64,000 nt of DNA from DTU013 sp964512095 (GTDB lineage: Bacteria; Bacillota; Clostridia; Acetivibrionales; DTU013), in NCBI GenBank assembly GCA_964512095.1, contig CAZEIH010000001.1, positions 1-64,000 of the forward strand, given 5' to 3'. Made by a program: the position numbers and the translations under genes. Shown piece by piece: positions 44,793-55,074 of the stretch (its first letter is position 1; each line of letters begins with the position of its first letter). Under the pieces are notes generated by a model. The model saw only the letters and a program-made list of their open reading frames with translations, did no database searches and was not told the origin of the DNA.

Positions 44793-45074
44793 CCCATAAT
44801 CATATTTACATTATTATTATATCAAAGGTTCTGGCATCCTCAAAATCCGGAACAGCCACTGTCCGTTTCCATACCCACTACTTCAATGCTAGGATATTCT
44901 TTAGCAGCTACAAATCCCCAAATTGTTTATGTATACATATAATAAAACTTAGCCAGTTTTGTAGAAAATTATTCAATCTATTGTTATAATCTCTTTAAAT
45001 GAGTAACGCTGCTTTATTGTATTACATGTATGGAAATACTAGAATGCAATGAACCGGTAAAAAGGAGAATATGA

Positions 45075-45632
45075 ATGAATGGGTCTGACAAAAAGATTAA
45101 AATATCCATTACTGGTGACCTCGGAAGCGGGAAATCCACTGTTTGTCGGTATATCAAAGAGAATCACGGCTTGAATGTATATTCCATTGGCCAAATCCAG
45201 CGCTCTCTTGCGCAGAAGTACAACATGGATATCTTGACCTTTAATAGATATATGGAATCACATCCTGAGATTGATGAGGAGATAGACACTGAGCTTGCAA
45301 AAATTGGCAAACGTGATGAAAGTATGGTGCTTGACTCAAGAATGGCATGGCACTTCGTACCGGATTCATTCAAGGTATATCTATCTGTGGAGCTTGAAGA
45401 GGCAGCTCGCAGGGTCATCAATGATCCTCGGGGCAAGGTGGAGACATACAAAGGTCTTGAGGATGCTATGAAATGCCTTGTTGAAAGAAAAAAAAGTGAG
45501 AACCTTAGGTACATTACAAAATATGGTGTCGATTGTTCAGATCCAAGTAATTACGATATTATTATCGATACAACGTCTATCACGCCAGAGCAGGTTGCCG
45601 AAAGAATAATGGCAGCTACCATACAGGCATAA
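45075..45632 (+). CDS. cytidylate-kinase-like nucleotide kinase
   Basis: 185 residues with a P-loop GDLGSGKST (residues 14-22), SIGQIQRSLAQKY, DSRMAWHFVPDSF and a lid region RGKVETYKGLEDAM. This is the cytidylate_kin_2 group, which phosphorylates CMP/dCMP or acts on other nucleotides. AAGGAG precedes the ATG at 45075; an ATG four bases upstream runs into a stop. A terminator follows. Confidence 0.85.
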   Translation: MNGSDKKIKISITGDLGSGKSTVCRYIKENHGLNVYSIGQIQRSLAQKYNMDILTFNRYMESHPEIDEEIDTELAKIGKRDESMVLDSRMAWHFVPDSFKVYLSVELEEAARRVINDPRGKVETYKGLEDAMKCLVERKKSENLRYITKYGVDCSDPSNYDIIIDTTSITPEQVAERIMAATIQA

Positions 45633-45668
45633 AAACATCAGACTATTATACGAAAATTTTATATGTCC

Positions 45669-45701
45669 AAAAAGAGCGGAGCATTAGCTCCGCTCTTTTT
45701 T
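45669..45701 (+). terminator. Rho-independent terminator
   Basis: AAAAAGAGCGGAGC and GCTCCGCTCTTTTT form a perfect stem with a 4-base ATTA loop, with T- and A-runs on both sides. Bidirectional, though no convergent gene is close. Confidence 0.9.
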
Positions 45702-45823
45702 ATGCACCCACCATTTAATATATGCTGAGCATACCATCAATATAATTTCCCTGCCAACGTTCCCAACATATAAGCCCTTTCATATTATGTACTATCTATT
45801 TATGTAAATTGAAGGGTGGTAAT

Positions 45824-46639
45824 ATGGATTCTTTAAAAATTGGAGACTATGTCGCAAGAAAATCTTACGGCAGTGATATCAGCTTCCAGATTTCAGATAT
45901 ATTTATCAGCAGGAACGGCCGTAAAGTATATTTGTTAAAAGGCATGCTATATAGGATTATAGCAGACTCGGATGAATACGACCTGGAATTCAAAAGACCA
46001 GATGATGTACGAAAGGAAATTGACAGCAGACTATCCCAGGAGGGCATCCATCATATGGGGCGCAGCATCACACCCTTCCAACTGATCAAAGGAGTCAGGG
46101 GTAAACCCGGAACAATACTACACATAGACTCAAGCTCCGAATTTCTGGAAATGTGTATGAATTACTACCGTGACGCAAAAGTCAAGGCTCATGGATACAT
46201 TATTCCCGAAAGTGAGCAGCCAAAAAGAGTAAGCTCTCTCCTCAACGGAACAAAAGCCGATATATTGATAGCCACAGGCCATGACGGTTTGAAAAAGAAT
46301 GCGGTGAAGATGAACTCCTTGGATAGCTACAGAAACTCACGATACTATATGCAAACAGCTCTTGAGGCGAGAAAGTATGAACCGGATCTAAACAAGCTCT
46401 GTGTGTTTTCAGGCGCATGCCAGTCTTACTACGAAGGCATCATGCAGGCCGGTGCAAACTTCGCCAGCTCTCCCGGAAGGATATTGATACACGCCCTTGA
46501 CCCTGCAAAGGTGGGAGACAGAATCGCACTGACAGATTCGAGGGTCTTTGTTACACCAGAAAAAATAGCAAGACTAACACAGTCAGGAGCCAAGGGTATT
46601 AGCGGATTAAAGACAAGAGGACACTATATTGTAAAATGA
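45824..46639 (+). CDS. yabG: sporulation-specific protease YabG
   Basis: 271 residues from ATG 45824 (MDSLKIGDYVARKSYGSDI). The YabG family cleaves spore-coat proteins. Recognisable blocks: GDYVARKSYG, PGTILHIDSSSEFLE, DILIATGHDG, NSLDSYRNSRYYMQT and SGACQSYYEGIMQAGANF, the last with the Cys/His region of the family. GGGTGG precedes the ATG. The gene stands alone, as it usually does, and would be expressed in the mother cell. Confidence 0.93.
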   Translation: MDSLKIGDYVARKSYGSDISFQISDIFISRNGRKVYLLKGMLYRIIADSDEYDLEFKRPDDVRKEIDSRLSQEGIHHMGRSITPFQLIKGVRGKPGTILHIDSSSEFLEMCMNYYRDAKVKAHGYIIPESEQPKRVSSLLNGTKADILIATGHDGLKKNAVKMNSLDSYRNSRYYMQTALEARKYEPDLNKLCVFSGACQSYYEGIMQAGANFASSPGRILIHALDPAKVGDRIALTDSRVFVTPEKIARLTQSGAKGISGLKTRGHYIVK

Positions 46640-46669
46640 CAGGTAGTAGTATTTTCAACTGAACAAAAG

Positions 46670-46702
46670 AGAGGTGTCTGTGAACCATCAACAGACACCT
46701 CT
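46670..46702. terminator. hairpin between yabG and the SLH gene
   Basis: AGAGGTGTCTGT and ACAGACACCTCT pair perfectly around nine bases; no T-run follows on either strand, so its strength as a terminator is unclear. Confidence 0.5.
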
Positions 46703-46749
46703 GAATATATTCGTATACCCTTTCTCATGGGCTACTTACAATACCTTAG

Positions 46750-48921
46750 TTATTGCTGCAGGTAGTTGTAAATAATTACAGCACTTTCTCCCCTGGAAAT
46801 ATTCCTCTTAGGATAGAAATTGGTTCCATCACCGCTTACTATACCAAGACCAGAGGCTATAGCAACATATCCATAAAGGTCTTCACTTATACTTGCGCTA
46901 TCTTTAAAATCAATATTAAAGATTCCGCTAATATCAGCAACCTTATCATACTTAAGAGTCCTTATTATGTACTTCACCGCTTCTTCCCTCGTCACCACAC
47001 TATCAGGAGACTTCTCGCCTTCTGCTATGATACCATCCCTGATCAGGTAAGCATACAGCTCATCTATTTCCTTTTGTGTACTCTTTTCAGTGATGATGGG
47101 GCCATAGTAATTCAGAGTTTTGGAAAGGTAGGCAAGGAAATCCTTCTGTGTTATTGCCTCTGACGGTCTGAATTCACTGCCCTCCAGATAAATACCAAAC
47201 TCAGCAAGAACACTTATCTGCTTCTCGGCAAAGTGGCCTTTGATATCAGTGTAACTGATACTTTTTGCTTCCGTATACTTTTCACCAGTCCTGTATACGA
47301 CATTACCTGTGAGTGCATCTATGTATAGCGGTTTTCCGGGCTTCAGCAAATAAACCAGACTAGTTTTTCCACTAGCTTGCCCCTCTTTTAACATCATGGG
47401 GCTAGCCTCAGATGGGGATTCATATCGGTACTCCAGTCCAAGCCCAACTTTTTCAAACAAGCTGTCAACTGCAGCTGTCAGCTCTATTACATTATCAACC
47501 GATGGAAATTCGATCTCGAACCAGTTCAAACTAAAGCTGGTAATCTCTCCTGTGAGGTTGTCATAACTGAAGCTGACCCCATTGTCTGGGAAAGGTACTC
47601 CCTCTACCAGTCTGGTGTATCTAATATTATAAAAACTGCTAGGCACGGTTTTATCCATCAGATACTCTTCATTAGCAACCCTGTCATACTCAAGTAGCTT
47701 GTAATATTGAGGATAATACTTGGAAAGGAATGCATCGGTAACAGCCCTTGCCTTTGCTATGTCATTAACGGGCTGTTGTTCGTCGCTACTGTCTGCAGAG
47801 TTTCTGTAAAAGCTAAATATCAAACCGGTTTTTGCATTTATTGATACACTAATGAACTCCTCACCAAGCTTTTTGTCTTCTAAAGTCCTTCTGAAGTACA
47901 AAGACCAGATGTATTCCTTCTCATCAGGCCAACTGGTATTCAGGTGATAGCTCTGGAGCTCATAATCATCGGAAATATTAATAAATTCAGATTCACGGGC
48001 GATTTTCTCGGCCTCTTTCTCGTCTATCAGCTTAGCTGCTTCTCCAACAGCCTCTAATTCCTCAGGACTGAGCTGTACACCTGCTGCATTCCGAACATCA
48101 AATTTATCCTTTGCAACCGAAGCACCATAGCCCCCATCAGCTTCAGTGAAATAAAGTCTTAACGACAGGCGATATCTTTCACCTGTGAAAGCGTTAATAG
48201 CAAACTCATTGTTATCATATATTGGAGCATATAATGGGAATGCACTGAGTATGCCCTCATTCGCTGTATAGCCATATATCAATTTTAGTCCCAGATGCTT
48301 GGCATAGGCTGCCTCTGCTTCTTCAAGACTTATCGAACCTTTTGTCAAAGAGAACTCCAAATCCGTGGACCAATTGCGGTAATACCCCTGCAAATCACCT
48401 GTTTCACGGTTTATGGAAACGCTTACTCCATCATTGTAATACGGTACACCATTAACAATTCTATAGTATTGCAGATAATAACTAGAATCCATTATACTAT
48501 CCTGGTAATTATCCTGGTACACTATTTCCTTGGAAAGTCCAGGTGTAATGTGCTCAATGTATCCATTGGCCTTTATCCTAGCCTCTTCCCTACTGACAGA
48601 AGGAAGCTTTTTGTTTTGTTTGTAATCATCAGGAGAATACTTATTATAATTCAAGATGTTACCCTTATCATCAACCGAGGCATTAATGCTACTCATATTC
48701 AAGGAATCATTACTGCGCCAACTGAGATAATAAATCTTTGAAGTCTCAGATGTGCTTATGCTTGAAGTGAACTTGTAGTCATCCGGTATGGAGAATTTAG
48801 TCCTCACAATTTTAATCGCGTCCTCAAGCTCCTTATCCATTTCAGCGGCAAAGCCCTGTAATGGCATTGCTAAAGTAAAGATGAAAATCAATGCTAATAA
48901 TGCAGCTATCTTTCTACTCAT
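46750..48921 (-). CDS. surface protein: YcdB/PepSY-like repeats plus SLH domains
   Basis: The start at 48921 (MSRKIAALLALIFIF) follows GGGTGGG. About 723 residues: signal peptide (1-27), several YcdB/YcdC-type repeats with ARIKANGYIE, EEAEAAYAKHLGLKLIYGY and FLSKYYPQYY motifs (about 60-560), and two S-layer-homology domains at the C-terminus (SYTDIKGHFAEKQISVLAEFG and the KRNISRGESAVIIYNYL end). SLH domains anchor it to pyruvylated wall polymer. Role unknown. Confidence 0.85.
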   Translation of the reverse strand: MSRKIAALLALIFIFTLAMPLQGFAAEMDKELEDAIKIVRTKFSIPDDYKFTSSISTSETSKIYYLSWRSNDSLNMSSINASVDDKGNILNYNKYSPDDYKQNKKLPSVSREEARIKANGYIEHITPGLSKEIVYQDNYQDSIMDSSYYLQYYRIVNGVPYYNDGVSVSINRETGDLQGYYRNWSTDLEFSLTKGSISLEEAEAAYAKHLGLKLIYGYTANEGILSAFPLYAPIYDNNEFAINAFTGERYRLSLRLYFTEADGGYGASVAKDKFDVRNAAGVQLSPEELEAVGEAAKLIDEKEAEKIARESEFINISDDYELQSYHLNTSWPDEKEYIWSLYFRRTLEDKKLGEEFISVSINAKTGLIFSFYRNSADSSDEQQPVNDIAKARAVTDAFLSKYYPQYYKLLEYDRVANEEYLMDKTVPSSFYNIRYTRLVEGVPFPDNGVSFSYDNLTGEITSFSLNWFEIEFPSVDNVIELTAAVDSLFEKVGLGLEYRYESPSEASPMMLKEGQASGKTSLVYLLKPGKPLYIDALTGNVVYRTGEKYTEAKSISYTDIKGHFAEKQISVLAEFGIYLEGSEFRPSEAITQKDFLAYLSKTLNYYGPIITEKSTQKEIDELYAYLIRDGIIAEGEKSPDSVVTREEAVKYIIRTLKYDKVADISGIFNIDFKDSASISEDLYGYVAIASGLGIVSGDGTNFYPKRNISRGESAVIIYNYLQQ

Positions 48922-49008
48922 CACACCCACCCTTTTCTTCCAGTTTTTGAACAAAATATACAGTCGTACAAACATTAGACGAATCACTCAGGAAAAGTGT
49001 TCCATACT

Positions 49009-50202
49009 TCACTCCAGCAGCACAAGTATACCTCCAGCAACCTCCCGTTCCTGGCCTTTATGGGAAGGCTTGTTCACCAGCCTACCCCCCACTAGCATGG
49101 CTGTTGAAGCTCCACCGTCAAGCATGGCTGCGTCCATAGCACCGCAGCTTGTCAGGTAATCAGCAAGCTCCCGCCCTGTAAAGCCTGCGCTATATCCTGG
49201 CTGCCTGCCATCCACAGTCAGTAAAATGACTGTCCCGTCCTCCTTGATACCTACTGCAGTCCTTGGATCGTGGTTTGTAAGCACACCTACCCATGGATCT
49301 CTCTCCTTGACGACTGAAACACCATCCTTTACAAGCCAGCAGCCACATTCATATGCCTGCACACCTCCGCCCATGTCAGGGCTGTGATTTAGCTTAACAG
49401 CATCTCCTACTTTTATTGGCAATTCAATCCCCGCATATTTTGCATTATCGTATATAGTAATCAGCATACCATTTTTCGGTATTGCCGCTTCCTTCTCGTA
49501 ATCAGCTATCCTTGTAACAATGCCCTCTTCAACAGTGATTGTAGTATTTTTCCTGGTAGCCCTGTTAGCTCGACCATAAACAGGCGTGTAAACAACTGTC
49601 TGTTTCCCAGTAGCAGGAAAGTTTATATTATCGACATGAATTTCATTGGGCTCCCCGCCTGCTAATGCTACCTCATCACCATATAATACAGATAATTCGC
49701 TATCTATCTCCCTTAGCTCCGCTCTTCCCTCTCTGATGATTAACACGGGATAGTCCCCTGTGGCCGCAGAATGAAGTACGCCATCTATCACCACCATTCC
49801 TGAGGGCAGTCCAAAATCCCTAAAAAACCCTCCATTGACAGCTGCATATGCATCCTTCTTAGCAGACATTTCACTTAACAGCTCATAGCCATATATAAGA
49901 TCATGGGACAAAACCGGCTTTATTTGCACCCTAGAGTCCCCCGGATGTAGCTGGAGAATTCTAATCTCCTGCTTAAGACCATTTATGGTCTCAGAGCGAT
50001 TAATATATTTGACAAGCTCCTCATTAGGCACCTGAGGCTGAGTCAGTGGAATTTCCTCCTCCAAATCCGTCCCCTCCACCTGTGGCTCACCAATTTCTCC
50101 TTTATTACCGGAGAATAAAAAATGCCCTGCAGCAGTTAATGCAAGGGCTGTAATCAAAATTATGAATATTGCCTTTTTATATTCGCTAAATATCTTCTTC
50201 AA
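49009..50202 (-). CDS. phosphodiester glycosidase (NAGPA-domain) membrane protein
   Basis: The TTG at 50202 follows AAGGGG; the stop of the flgJ-like gene lies at 50186, so the genes overlap by 17 bases. About 397 residues: membrane helix near 14-32, then a NAGPA domain (about 110-395) with AVNGGFFRDFGLPSGMVV, GPRTAVGI-type HDPRTAVGIKEDG, and MDAAMLDGGASTAM. The family removes GlcNAc-phosphate-type caps or cleaves teichoic-acid-like polymers; here it probably acts outside the membrane. Confidence 0.85.
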   Translation of the reverse strand: MKKIFSEYKKAIFIILITALALTAAGHFLFSGNKGEIGEPQVEGTDLEEEIPLTQPQVPNEELVKYINRSETINGLKQEIRILQLHPGDSRVQIKPVLSHDLIYGYELLSEMSAKKDAYAAVNGGFFRDFGLPSGMVVIDGVLHSAATGDYPVLIIREGRAELREIDSELSVLYGDEVALAGGEPNEIHVDNINFPATGKQTVVYTPVYGRANRATRKNTTITVEEGIVTRIADYEKEAAIPKNGMLITIYDNAKYAGIELPIKVGDAVKLNHSPDMGGGVQAYECGCWLVKDGVSVVKERDPWVGVLTNHDPRTAVGIKEDGTVILLTVDGRQPGYSAGFTGRELADYLTSCGAMDAAMLDGGASTAMLVGGRLVNKPSHKGQEREVAGGILVLLE

Positions 50203-50602
50203 TAGAAACCCCTTGCTTTTTCTTAATCTCACTTGCTGCTGAAACCGGTCTGCCGTACTGCCTTGACAGCTGTTTGTAAAGAGAGTCTGCAAGACCCAAG
50301 CCTCCGGCTTTTGCCGCCTCAGAAGTAAGCTCCTCGTCCAGCATGGATTCAAATATCTCTCTACCTGGCTCCGTCTCCACTAAGTCGGATTTGATAACTG
50401 TGGCCTTCATCTGTTTATATATCATGTCAAGCATGATTGCCTCAAATTCCTGACATGCCTTTTTAAGTTCCTTATCATCGTTATTCCTAGCAGCAGCCTC
50501 CAGCCTCGCAGCAAAGTCATCACTGGCAGATTGGGCTGCGGCATTGCCGGCATTTTTTACAACACTGCTCATAATATTGCTATCAATTTTCCCTATATCC
50601 AT
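50186..50602 (-). CDS. flagellar rod-binding protein (FlgJ N-terminal type)
   Basis: 138 residues. ACQEFEAIMLDMIYKQMKATVI and EPGREIFESMLDEELTSEAAKAGGLGLAD match the rod-binding domain of FlgJ; the muramidase half is absent, as usual in Firmicutes. It lies 38 bp downstream of flhP and is co-transcribed with flhO-flhP. Confidence 0.88.
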   Translation of the reverse strand: MDIGKIDSNIMSSVVKNAGNAAAQSASDDFAARLEAAARNNDDKELKKACQEFEAIMLDMIYKQMKATVIKSDLVETEPGREIFESMLDEELTSEAAKAGGLGLADSLYKQLSRQYGRPVSAASEIKKKQGVSIEEDI

Positions 50603-50639
50603 AATAATCAGCGCCCTTTATTAGTATATCACATTAATT

Positions 50640-51440
50640 CTATCTCTTAAGACTATTTGCTATACCAAGCATTTCATCCGAAGACTGGATTGCCTTGGAA
50701 TTTAGTTCATAGGCCCTTTGTGCCACAATGAGCTTCACCATTTCCTCAACAGTCTTCACATTTGACGATTCAATAAAATTTTGCAGCATAATACTAGTCT
50801 GGGTGGAGTCAAACGCAAGCACTGGCTCTCCTGTGGCCTGTGTCGCTTTATATAGGTTCCTTCCCATTGCCTCAAGACCGTTGGCGTTTTCAAAATAGGC
50901 AAGCCCTATAATCTGCCCTAAAGGCACGGACATACCCTCCTCATCTATATAGCTCATCTCACCCTTTTGGTCAACTATTAGATCAGACAGCTCAACGTCA
51001 ATGATTATCGGCATACTTGACTCATCAAGCACAGCATATCCGTCTGATGTAACCAGCATTTTCCCCATATCAGTCAAGCTTACTTTAAAGCTACCGTCCC
51101 TTGTGTAGTTTATATCCCCTGTTGGTCCCTGTATCATAAAGAATGCATCACCATCTATATAAAAGTCCAGAGGGTTTCCGGTCTCTTCAGGGCTTCCCTT
51201 TTCAAAATCCCTTACTGTAGCAACAGCCATCGTACCATGACCCACTTGGAGATTCACTGGTCTGCCGCCGTCCTCCAGTACACGTGCTCTGTCCATCGTT
51301 TCATACAAAAGATCCTTAAACTCAATACGTTCCTTTTTGTAAGCCGTTGTGTTAACATTGGCCAGATTGTTTGAAATAACATCCACATTCATCTGCTGTG
51401 CCTGCATCCCTGATGCTGCAGTCCAAAGCGCTCTCATCAT
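50640..51440 (-). CDS. flhP: flagellar hook-basal body protein FlhP/FlgG-type
   Basis: 266 residues. The N-terminal ASGMQAQQMNVDVISNNLAN rod signature, the central YTRDGSFKV region and the C-terminal MVKLIVAQRAYELNSKAI coiled coil define a distal-rod protein. With its paralogue at 51580 it matches the B. subtilis pair FlhO/FlhP downstream of mbl. Confidence 0.9.
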   Translation of the reverse strand: MMRALWTAASGMQAQQMNVDVISNNLANVNTTAYKKERIEFKDLLYETMDRARVLEDGGRPVNLQVGHGTMAVATVRDFEKGSPEETGNPLDFYIDGDAFFMIQGPTGDINYTRDGSFKVSLTDMGKMLVTSDGYAVLDESSMPIIIDVELSDLIVDQKGEMSYIDEEGMSVPLGQIIGLAYFENANGLEAMGRNLYKATQATGEPVLAFDSTQTSIMLQNFIESSNVKTVEEMVKLIVAQRAYELNSKAIQSSDEMLGIANSLKR

Positions 51441-51579
51441 AATAAATTACCTCCTATAAGCTGTATGCTATAACCCATATACCAAGCCACTATCAATTAA
51501 TTAGTGGAATCAGAACCTCATTCTTGCATATCCTTCTTGCTACAACTACATAAAACTAATTCCTTACAGGACTATTCCT

Positions 51580-52359
51580 TTATCTAACTACTCCAACCTG
51601 ATTGACGGCCTTTTCCAAGGTGCTGTCAATTGCCTGCAGTACCTTCTGATTGGCCTCATATGATCGCATTACTGTGACCATATCAACCATCTCACGTATA
51701 ATATTCACATTTGAAAGCTCCATAAATCCTTGCTGGACTGTTCCTGTGAATTCGCGAGTTTGTGCGTCCTGTCCGGCTTGCAAAAGGTTATTACCATACT
51801 TTCTCAGGGCAGTGGTATCTTCAAATTCTGTGATAAGCAATCTATCGATTACTGATTCGCCCTGAACAATCGAGCCATCGTCACTGACAAAGAACTCACC
51901 TTCCTGAAGAATAATGGGACCATTTTCACCTAGAACTGTATATCCCTCGCTTGTTACCAAACTTCCATTTGCAGACCTGGCGAAAGAACCGTTTCTCGTG
52001 TAAAATGCCCTAAAATTTCCGCCATCATCAGGTACGGCAACTGTGAAAAATGCACCATCACTATCCCTGATAGCGATATCAAGGTTATTTTCAGTCCTAT
52101 TTAGCTGGCCTTGTGTATAGTATGTATGAACTGTACCCACATCGTTCCCAAGCTCCATAGTACCTATACTATACGGTCTGCCGGAGGCTGTATTGTAATC
52201 TCTAACAATATTAGTCATCAATGATGGAAAGCTCTCTAAAATGACTGTATCCTTTTTATATCCATTGGTGCTGGAATTGGCCATATTATTTGAAACCACA
52301 TCCATCTTCTTCTCTAGAGCCAACATACTCCAGCCTGAGGTGTATAATCCACGTACCAT
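51580..52359 (-). CDS. flhO: flagellar hook-basal body protein FlhO/FlgF-type
   Basis: 259 residues: SMLALEKKMDVVSNNMANSS at the start, YTRNGSFARSANG in the middle, and EMVDMVTVMRSYEANQKVLQ at the end. It follows mbl on the same strand, with a 140-base gap before flhP. Rod protein by family. Confidence 0.9.
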   Translation of the reverse strand: MVRGLYTSGWSMLALEKKMDVVSNNMANSSTNGYKKDTVILESFPSLMTNIVRDYNTASGRPYSIGTMELGNDVGTVHTYYTQGQLNRTENNLDIAIRDSDGAFFTVAVPDDGGNFRAFYTRNGSFARSANGSLVTSEGYTVLGENGPIILQEGEFFVSDDGSIVQGESVIDRLLITEFEDTTALRKYGNNLLQAGQDAQTREFTGTVQQGFMELSNVNIIREMVDMVTVMRSYEANQKVLQAIDSTLEKAVNQVGVVR

Positions 52360-52502
52360 ATGTACTCCTTAGTAGCACCCGACATTTGCAGCATTTATGT
52401 GTGCAGCCTGCCCATGCTAATTTTTTTGAGCTATTATGACTCATTATTATTATCGGAGAAAAATCAAACCTTCTTAACATAAAAAAGAACCAGTATTCAT
52501 TA

Positions 52503-52535
52503 AGGCCACTGAAAACTCATGGTTTTCAGTGGCCT
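52503..52535. terminator. hairpin between mbl and flhO
   Basis: AGGCCACTGAAAAC and GTTTTCAGTGGCCT pair perfectly around a 5-base loop. No T-run on the minus strand; it could attenuate or protect the transcript. Confidence 0.55.
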
Positions 52536-52576
52536 CATATTGTCTTTCTTCATATGACCTATAATTCCTCTTTATG

Positions 52577-53608
52577 TCACTTGCTTTTGTACCTACCTTC
52601 AGCTATAGCATTCTTCTCTATTAACTCTATATTGTTGAGAGTTTCGCCTGTACCTAGCGCTACACATGACACAGCCTCATCAGCTATTATAACATTTATA
52701 CCAGTCTTCTCCTGTAGCAATTTATCAAGTCCGTACACAAGGCTGCCACCGCCCGTAAGCACAATTCCCCTGTCACTTATATCTGCCGCCAGCTCAGGAG
52801 GAGTCTTCTCCAACACAGAGTGGACAACCTCAACAATACTGGACATAGGTTCCTCAAGGGCTTCCATCATTTCAGAGGACGTAACTGAAATTGTCTTCGG
52901 AAGTCCAGATATAAGGTTTCTTCCTCTTACGTCCATTGCTACTTCCTGCACCCTTGGATAAACAGTGCCTATACTTACCTTCAGCTCTTCTGCTGTACGT
53001 TCCCCAATCATTATATTATGTTTCTTTCGCATATATCTAACTATTGCTTCATCAAACTTATCCCCGGCTACCTTTATTGAGTTGGAAACAACAGTGCCCC
53101 CTAGAGAAATAACCGCTATATCAGTAGTGCCGCCACCTATATCAACCAGCATACTACCACATGCCTTAGCAATATCTATACCCGCCCCGATAGCTGCAGC
53201 TATCGGCTCCTCTATCAGATAAGTTTTCCTTGCGCCTGCCTGCATTGCCGCATCAATAACCGCACGCTTTTCAACCTCTGTAACGCCACTGGGGACGCAT
53301 ATTATTATCCTTGGCTTAAATAGCCTAAATAGCTTACCACCGCATATTTTGCCAATAAAGTATTTGAGCATCCTCTCAGTAATATCATAATCAGATATGA
53401 CACCATCTCTCAATGGCCGGATTGCAACAATGTTCCCCGGTGTCCTGCCAAGCATCCTACGTGCTTCCTCGCCTACTGCAACAAGTCTGTTTGTATTCTT
53501 ATCAATGGCAACCACAGAGGGTTCCTTTAATACTATGCCTTTTCCCTTAATATAAACTAATACCGATGCCGTACCAAGATCAATGCCGATATCCTGTCCC
53601 AAACTCAA
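52577..53608 (-). CDS. mbl: MreB-family cell-shape protein (Mbl)
   Basis: The TTG at 53608 follows GAAGGGG. About 343 residues: bacterial actin fold with GIDLGTASVLVYIKG (phosphate 1), VDIGGGTTDIAVIS (phosphate 2), and GIVLTGGGSLVYGLDKLL (adenosine). Directs lateral wall synthesis. Its neighbours flhO and flhP point to Mbl and not MreB proper, since no mreC/mreD follows. Confidence 0.9.
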   Translation of the reverse strand: MSLGQDIGIDLGTASVLVYIKGKGIVLKEPSVVAIDKNTNRLVAVGEEARRMLGRTPGNIVAIRPLRDGVISDYDITERMLKYFIGKICGGKLFRLFKPRIIICVPSGVTEVEKRAVIDAAMQAGARKTYLIEEPIAAAIGAGIDIAKACGSMLVDIGGGTTDIAVISLGGTVVSNSIKVAGDKFDEAIVRYMRKKHNIMIGERTAEELKVSIGTVYPRVQEVAMDVRGRNLISGLPKTISVTSSEMMEALEEPMSSIVEVVHSVLEKTPPELAADISDRGIVLTGGGSLVYGLDKLLQEKTGINVIIADEAVSCVALGTGETLNNIELIEKNAIAEGRYKSK

Positions 53609-53759
53609 TAAAAACACCCCTTCATTCATTTACCCTCTATCATACAAAGCAAGAACTCCACTAATATAAATAAAATGCTATAACTCAGATAGAATAATCT
53701 TATCATATTATTACAAATATGCAACAAATTCTACAATAAATTATAAAGCAGAACGCATT

Positions 53760-53856
53760 AGCCCTTCTCAAGCTTATATCCGCTCCCCACATCGTCTGGA
53801 TATATCCAGAACGTCCATGGCCCTTTCTGTTTTGTCCCTAAGGCGTCAGTAGATGA
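53760..53856 (-). pseudogene. 3' end fragment of an OmpR-type response regulator
   Basis: Read leftward, the bases CCTTAGGGACAAAAC and TCTGGATATATCCAGAC...GGATATAAGCTTGAGAAGGGC align with the last 95 bases of the intact regulator at 56104 (roughly 70 percent identity by eye). In one frame LRDKTERAMDVLDIS, in another GYKLEKG-stop: a frameshifted end of a DNA-binding domain. It overlaps the last codons of the 53846 gene. Probably the scar of a duplication or recombination that placed the BtrH-like genes here. Confidence 0.7.
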
Positions 53857-54964
53857 CACTTGTTGAACAATTCCGCACCTTGTCTTCGTTTTTAAGCACT
53901 TTCTCAAAATTCTCTTTTAAGATGCCAATAATCTTATCCTCCAATGGAATAATGCGTTCAATGTTTTCTATATAGTTTTCACCCATTACAAATTCGTTTT
54001 TCATGTAGGATTTGCACAGACGCCCATTTAATATATCCCATTGACTAACGCAATCATCTATTGTGTTGAGAAGCTCGTCTCTTTTAGCAGTACCTTCAAT
54101 TATTTCTTTACATAATAAATACTGTTTCAGCAGTCTTCTTTTTCCTTTGATGTTCCAGGTTTTCCAACCCAAATAGTCTATCATGTTTCTATCCCTTGTG
54201 GGAGCTTCACTGTTCAAACGCAAATGTCCTGCTTTAAGCAAATCTATTAGCTTCAGCAATGCATATTTTCCATAGTATGTTGTTATTCCCTTATCCTGCG
54301 TGCTCTCTTTAGAATAGTTTTTCACACTATCGTGAAGGATTTGTGTTGCGTTTTTGCTCCAATTCTCAAGTTCAGTATAGTTGAATTTGCATGTAAAAAC
54401 CATCAAATAAAACTTAGCTGTATAATAAAGCAGCCTTTTATTTAGCAATCCCACTTCCCTATTATATCGTAGAGTTTTATTCTTCTTATGAGCTATCATT
54501 TCGGGATTATCAATATAGTAGAAATTCTTTTTATCCTCCCCTATAACTAAAAATGCATGGCTGTTTCTAGTCCTATTTTCATTAAAATTCACATCGTGGA
54601 ATATAGAAAATGGAAGCATTTCTATTATAGTATCAACAATTGCAATTTCTCCTGTTTTCAGTATCTCACTTATTACATCTACAGGATGCATCTTCTCCTG
54701 TTTATGCTCTACTAAAGAAAATAAACCCCTATGGTAACTCGAATCAATTGTGTGTAAATTTGTCAAATTATTGTTTTCATCTGTGCTAAGCAATAGTGTT
54801 GACTCATTTAGAAAAAGCTCCTCGTAATTTTTTATGTCATTACCATGCATGCTTTTTAATATCATATATGAGCAATGCATATCACAGCTTCCAAGCATAT
54901 CAGCAAACTCATTCCTTGTTCCGTCACTATTATAAAAGAAATTCATTCTCGTATAGTTTTTCAT
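53846..54964 (-). CDS. BtrH-like papain-fold protein, third copy
   Basis: The start at 54964 (MKNYTRMNFFYNSDG) follows GGAG. About 372 residues. The N-terminal half has the same landmarks as the other two copies: Cys27 in GSCDMHCSYMILK and His136 in SHAFLVIGEDKKNFYYID. The C-terminal half is helical with YGKYALLKLIDLLKAG. By family (BtrH N-terminal, butirosin acyltransferase) such proteins can move an acyl group from a carrier protein, but this one is divergent and the catalytic role is inferred. Last gene of the metabolite cluster. Confidence 0.6.
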   Translation of the reverse strand: MKNYTRMNFFYNSDGTRNEFADMLGSCDMHCSYMILKSMHGNDIKNYEELFLNESTLLLSTDENNNLTNLHTIDSSYHRGLFSLVEHKQEKMHPVDVISEILKTGEIAIVDTIIEMLPFSIFHDVNFNENRTRNSHAFLVIGEDKKNFYYIDNPEMIAHKKNKTLRYNREVGLLNKRLLYYTAKFYLMVFTCKFNYTELENWSKNATQILHDSVKNYSKESTQDKGITTYYGKYALLKLIDLLKAGHLRLNSEAPTRDRNMIDYLGWKTWNIKGKRRLLKQYLLCKEIIEGTAKRDELLNTIDDCVSQWDILNGRLCKSYMKNEFVMGENYIENIERIIPLEDKIIGILKENFEKVLKNEDKVRNCSTSVIY

Positions 54965-55074
54965 AACAATCTCCATTCTAATATTATTTGAAGCTCCACC
55001 CGCTGGCCGAGTTCCCTTGCCAGTCTATAGAATTCTATTTTTGAGACCGGGGGTTTCTCCCAACTAAGTAGCAC

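Noticed and set aside
46753..47163. 136-residue plus-strand frame
   Set aside because: Antisense to the SLH domains of the 46750 gene, with no ribosome binding site.
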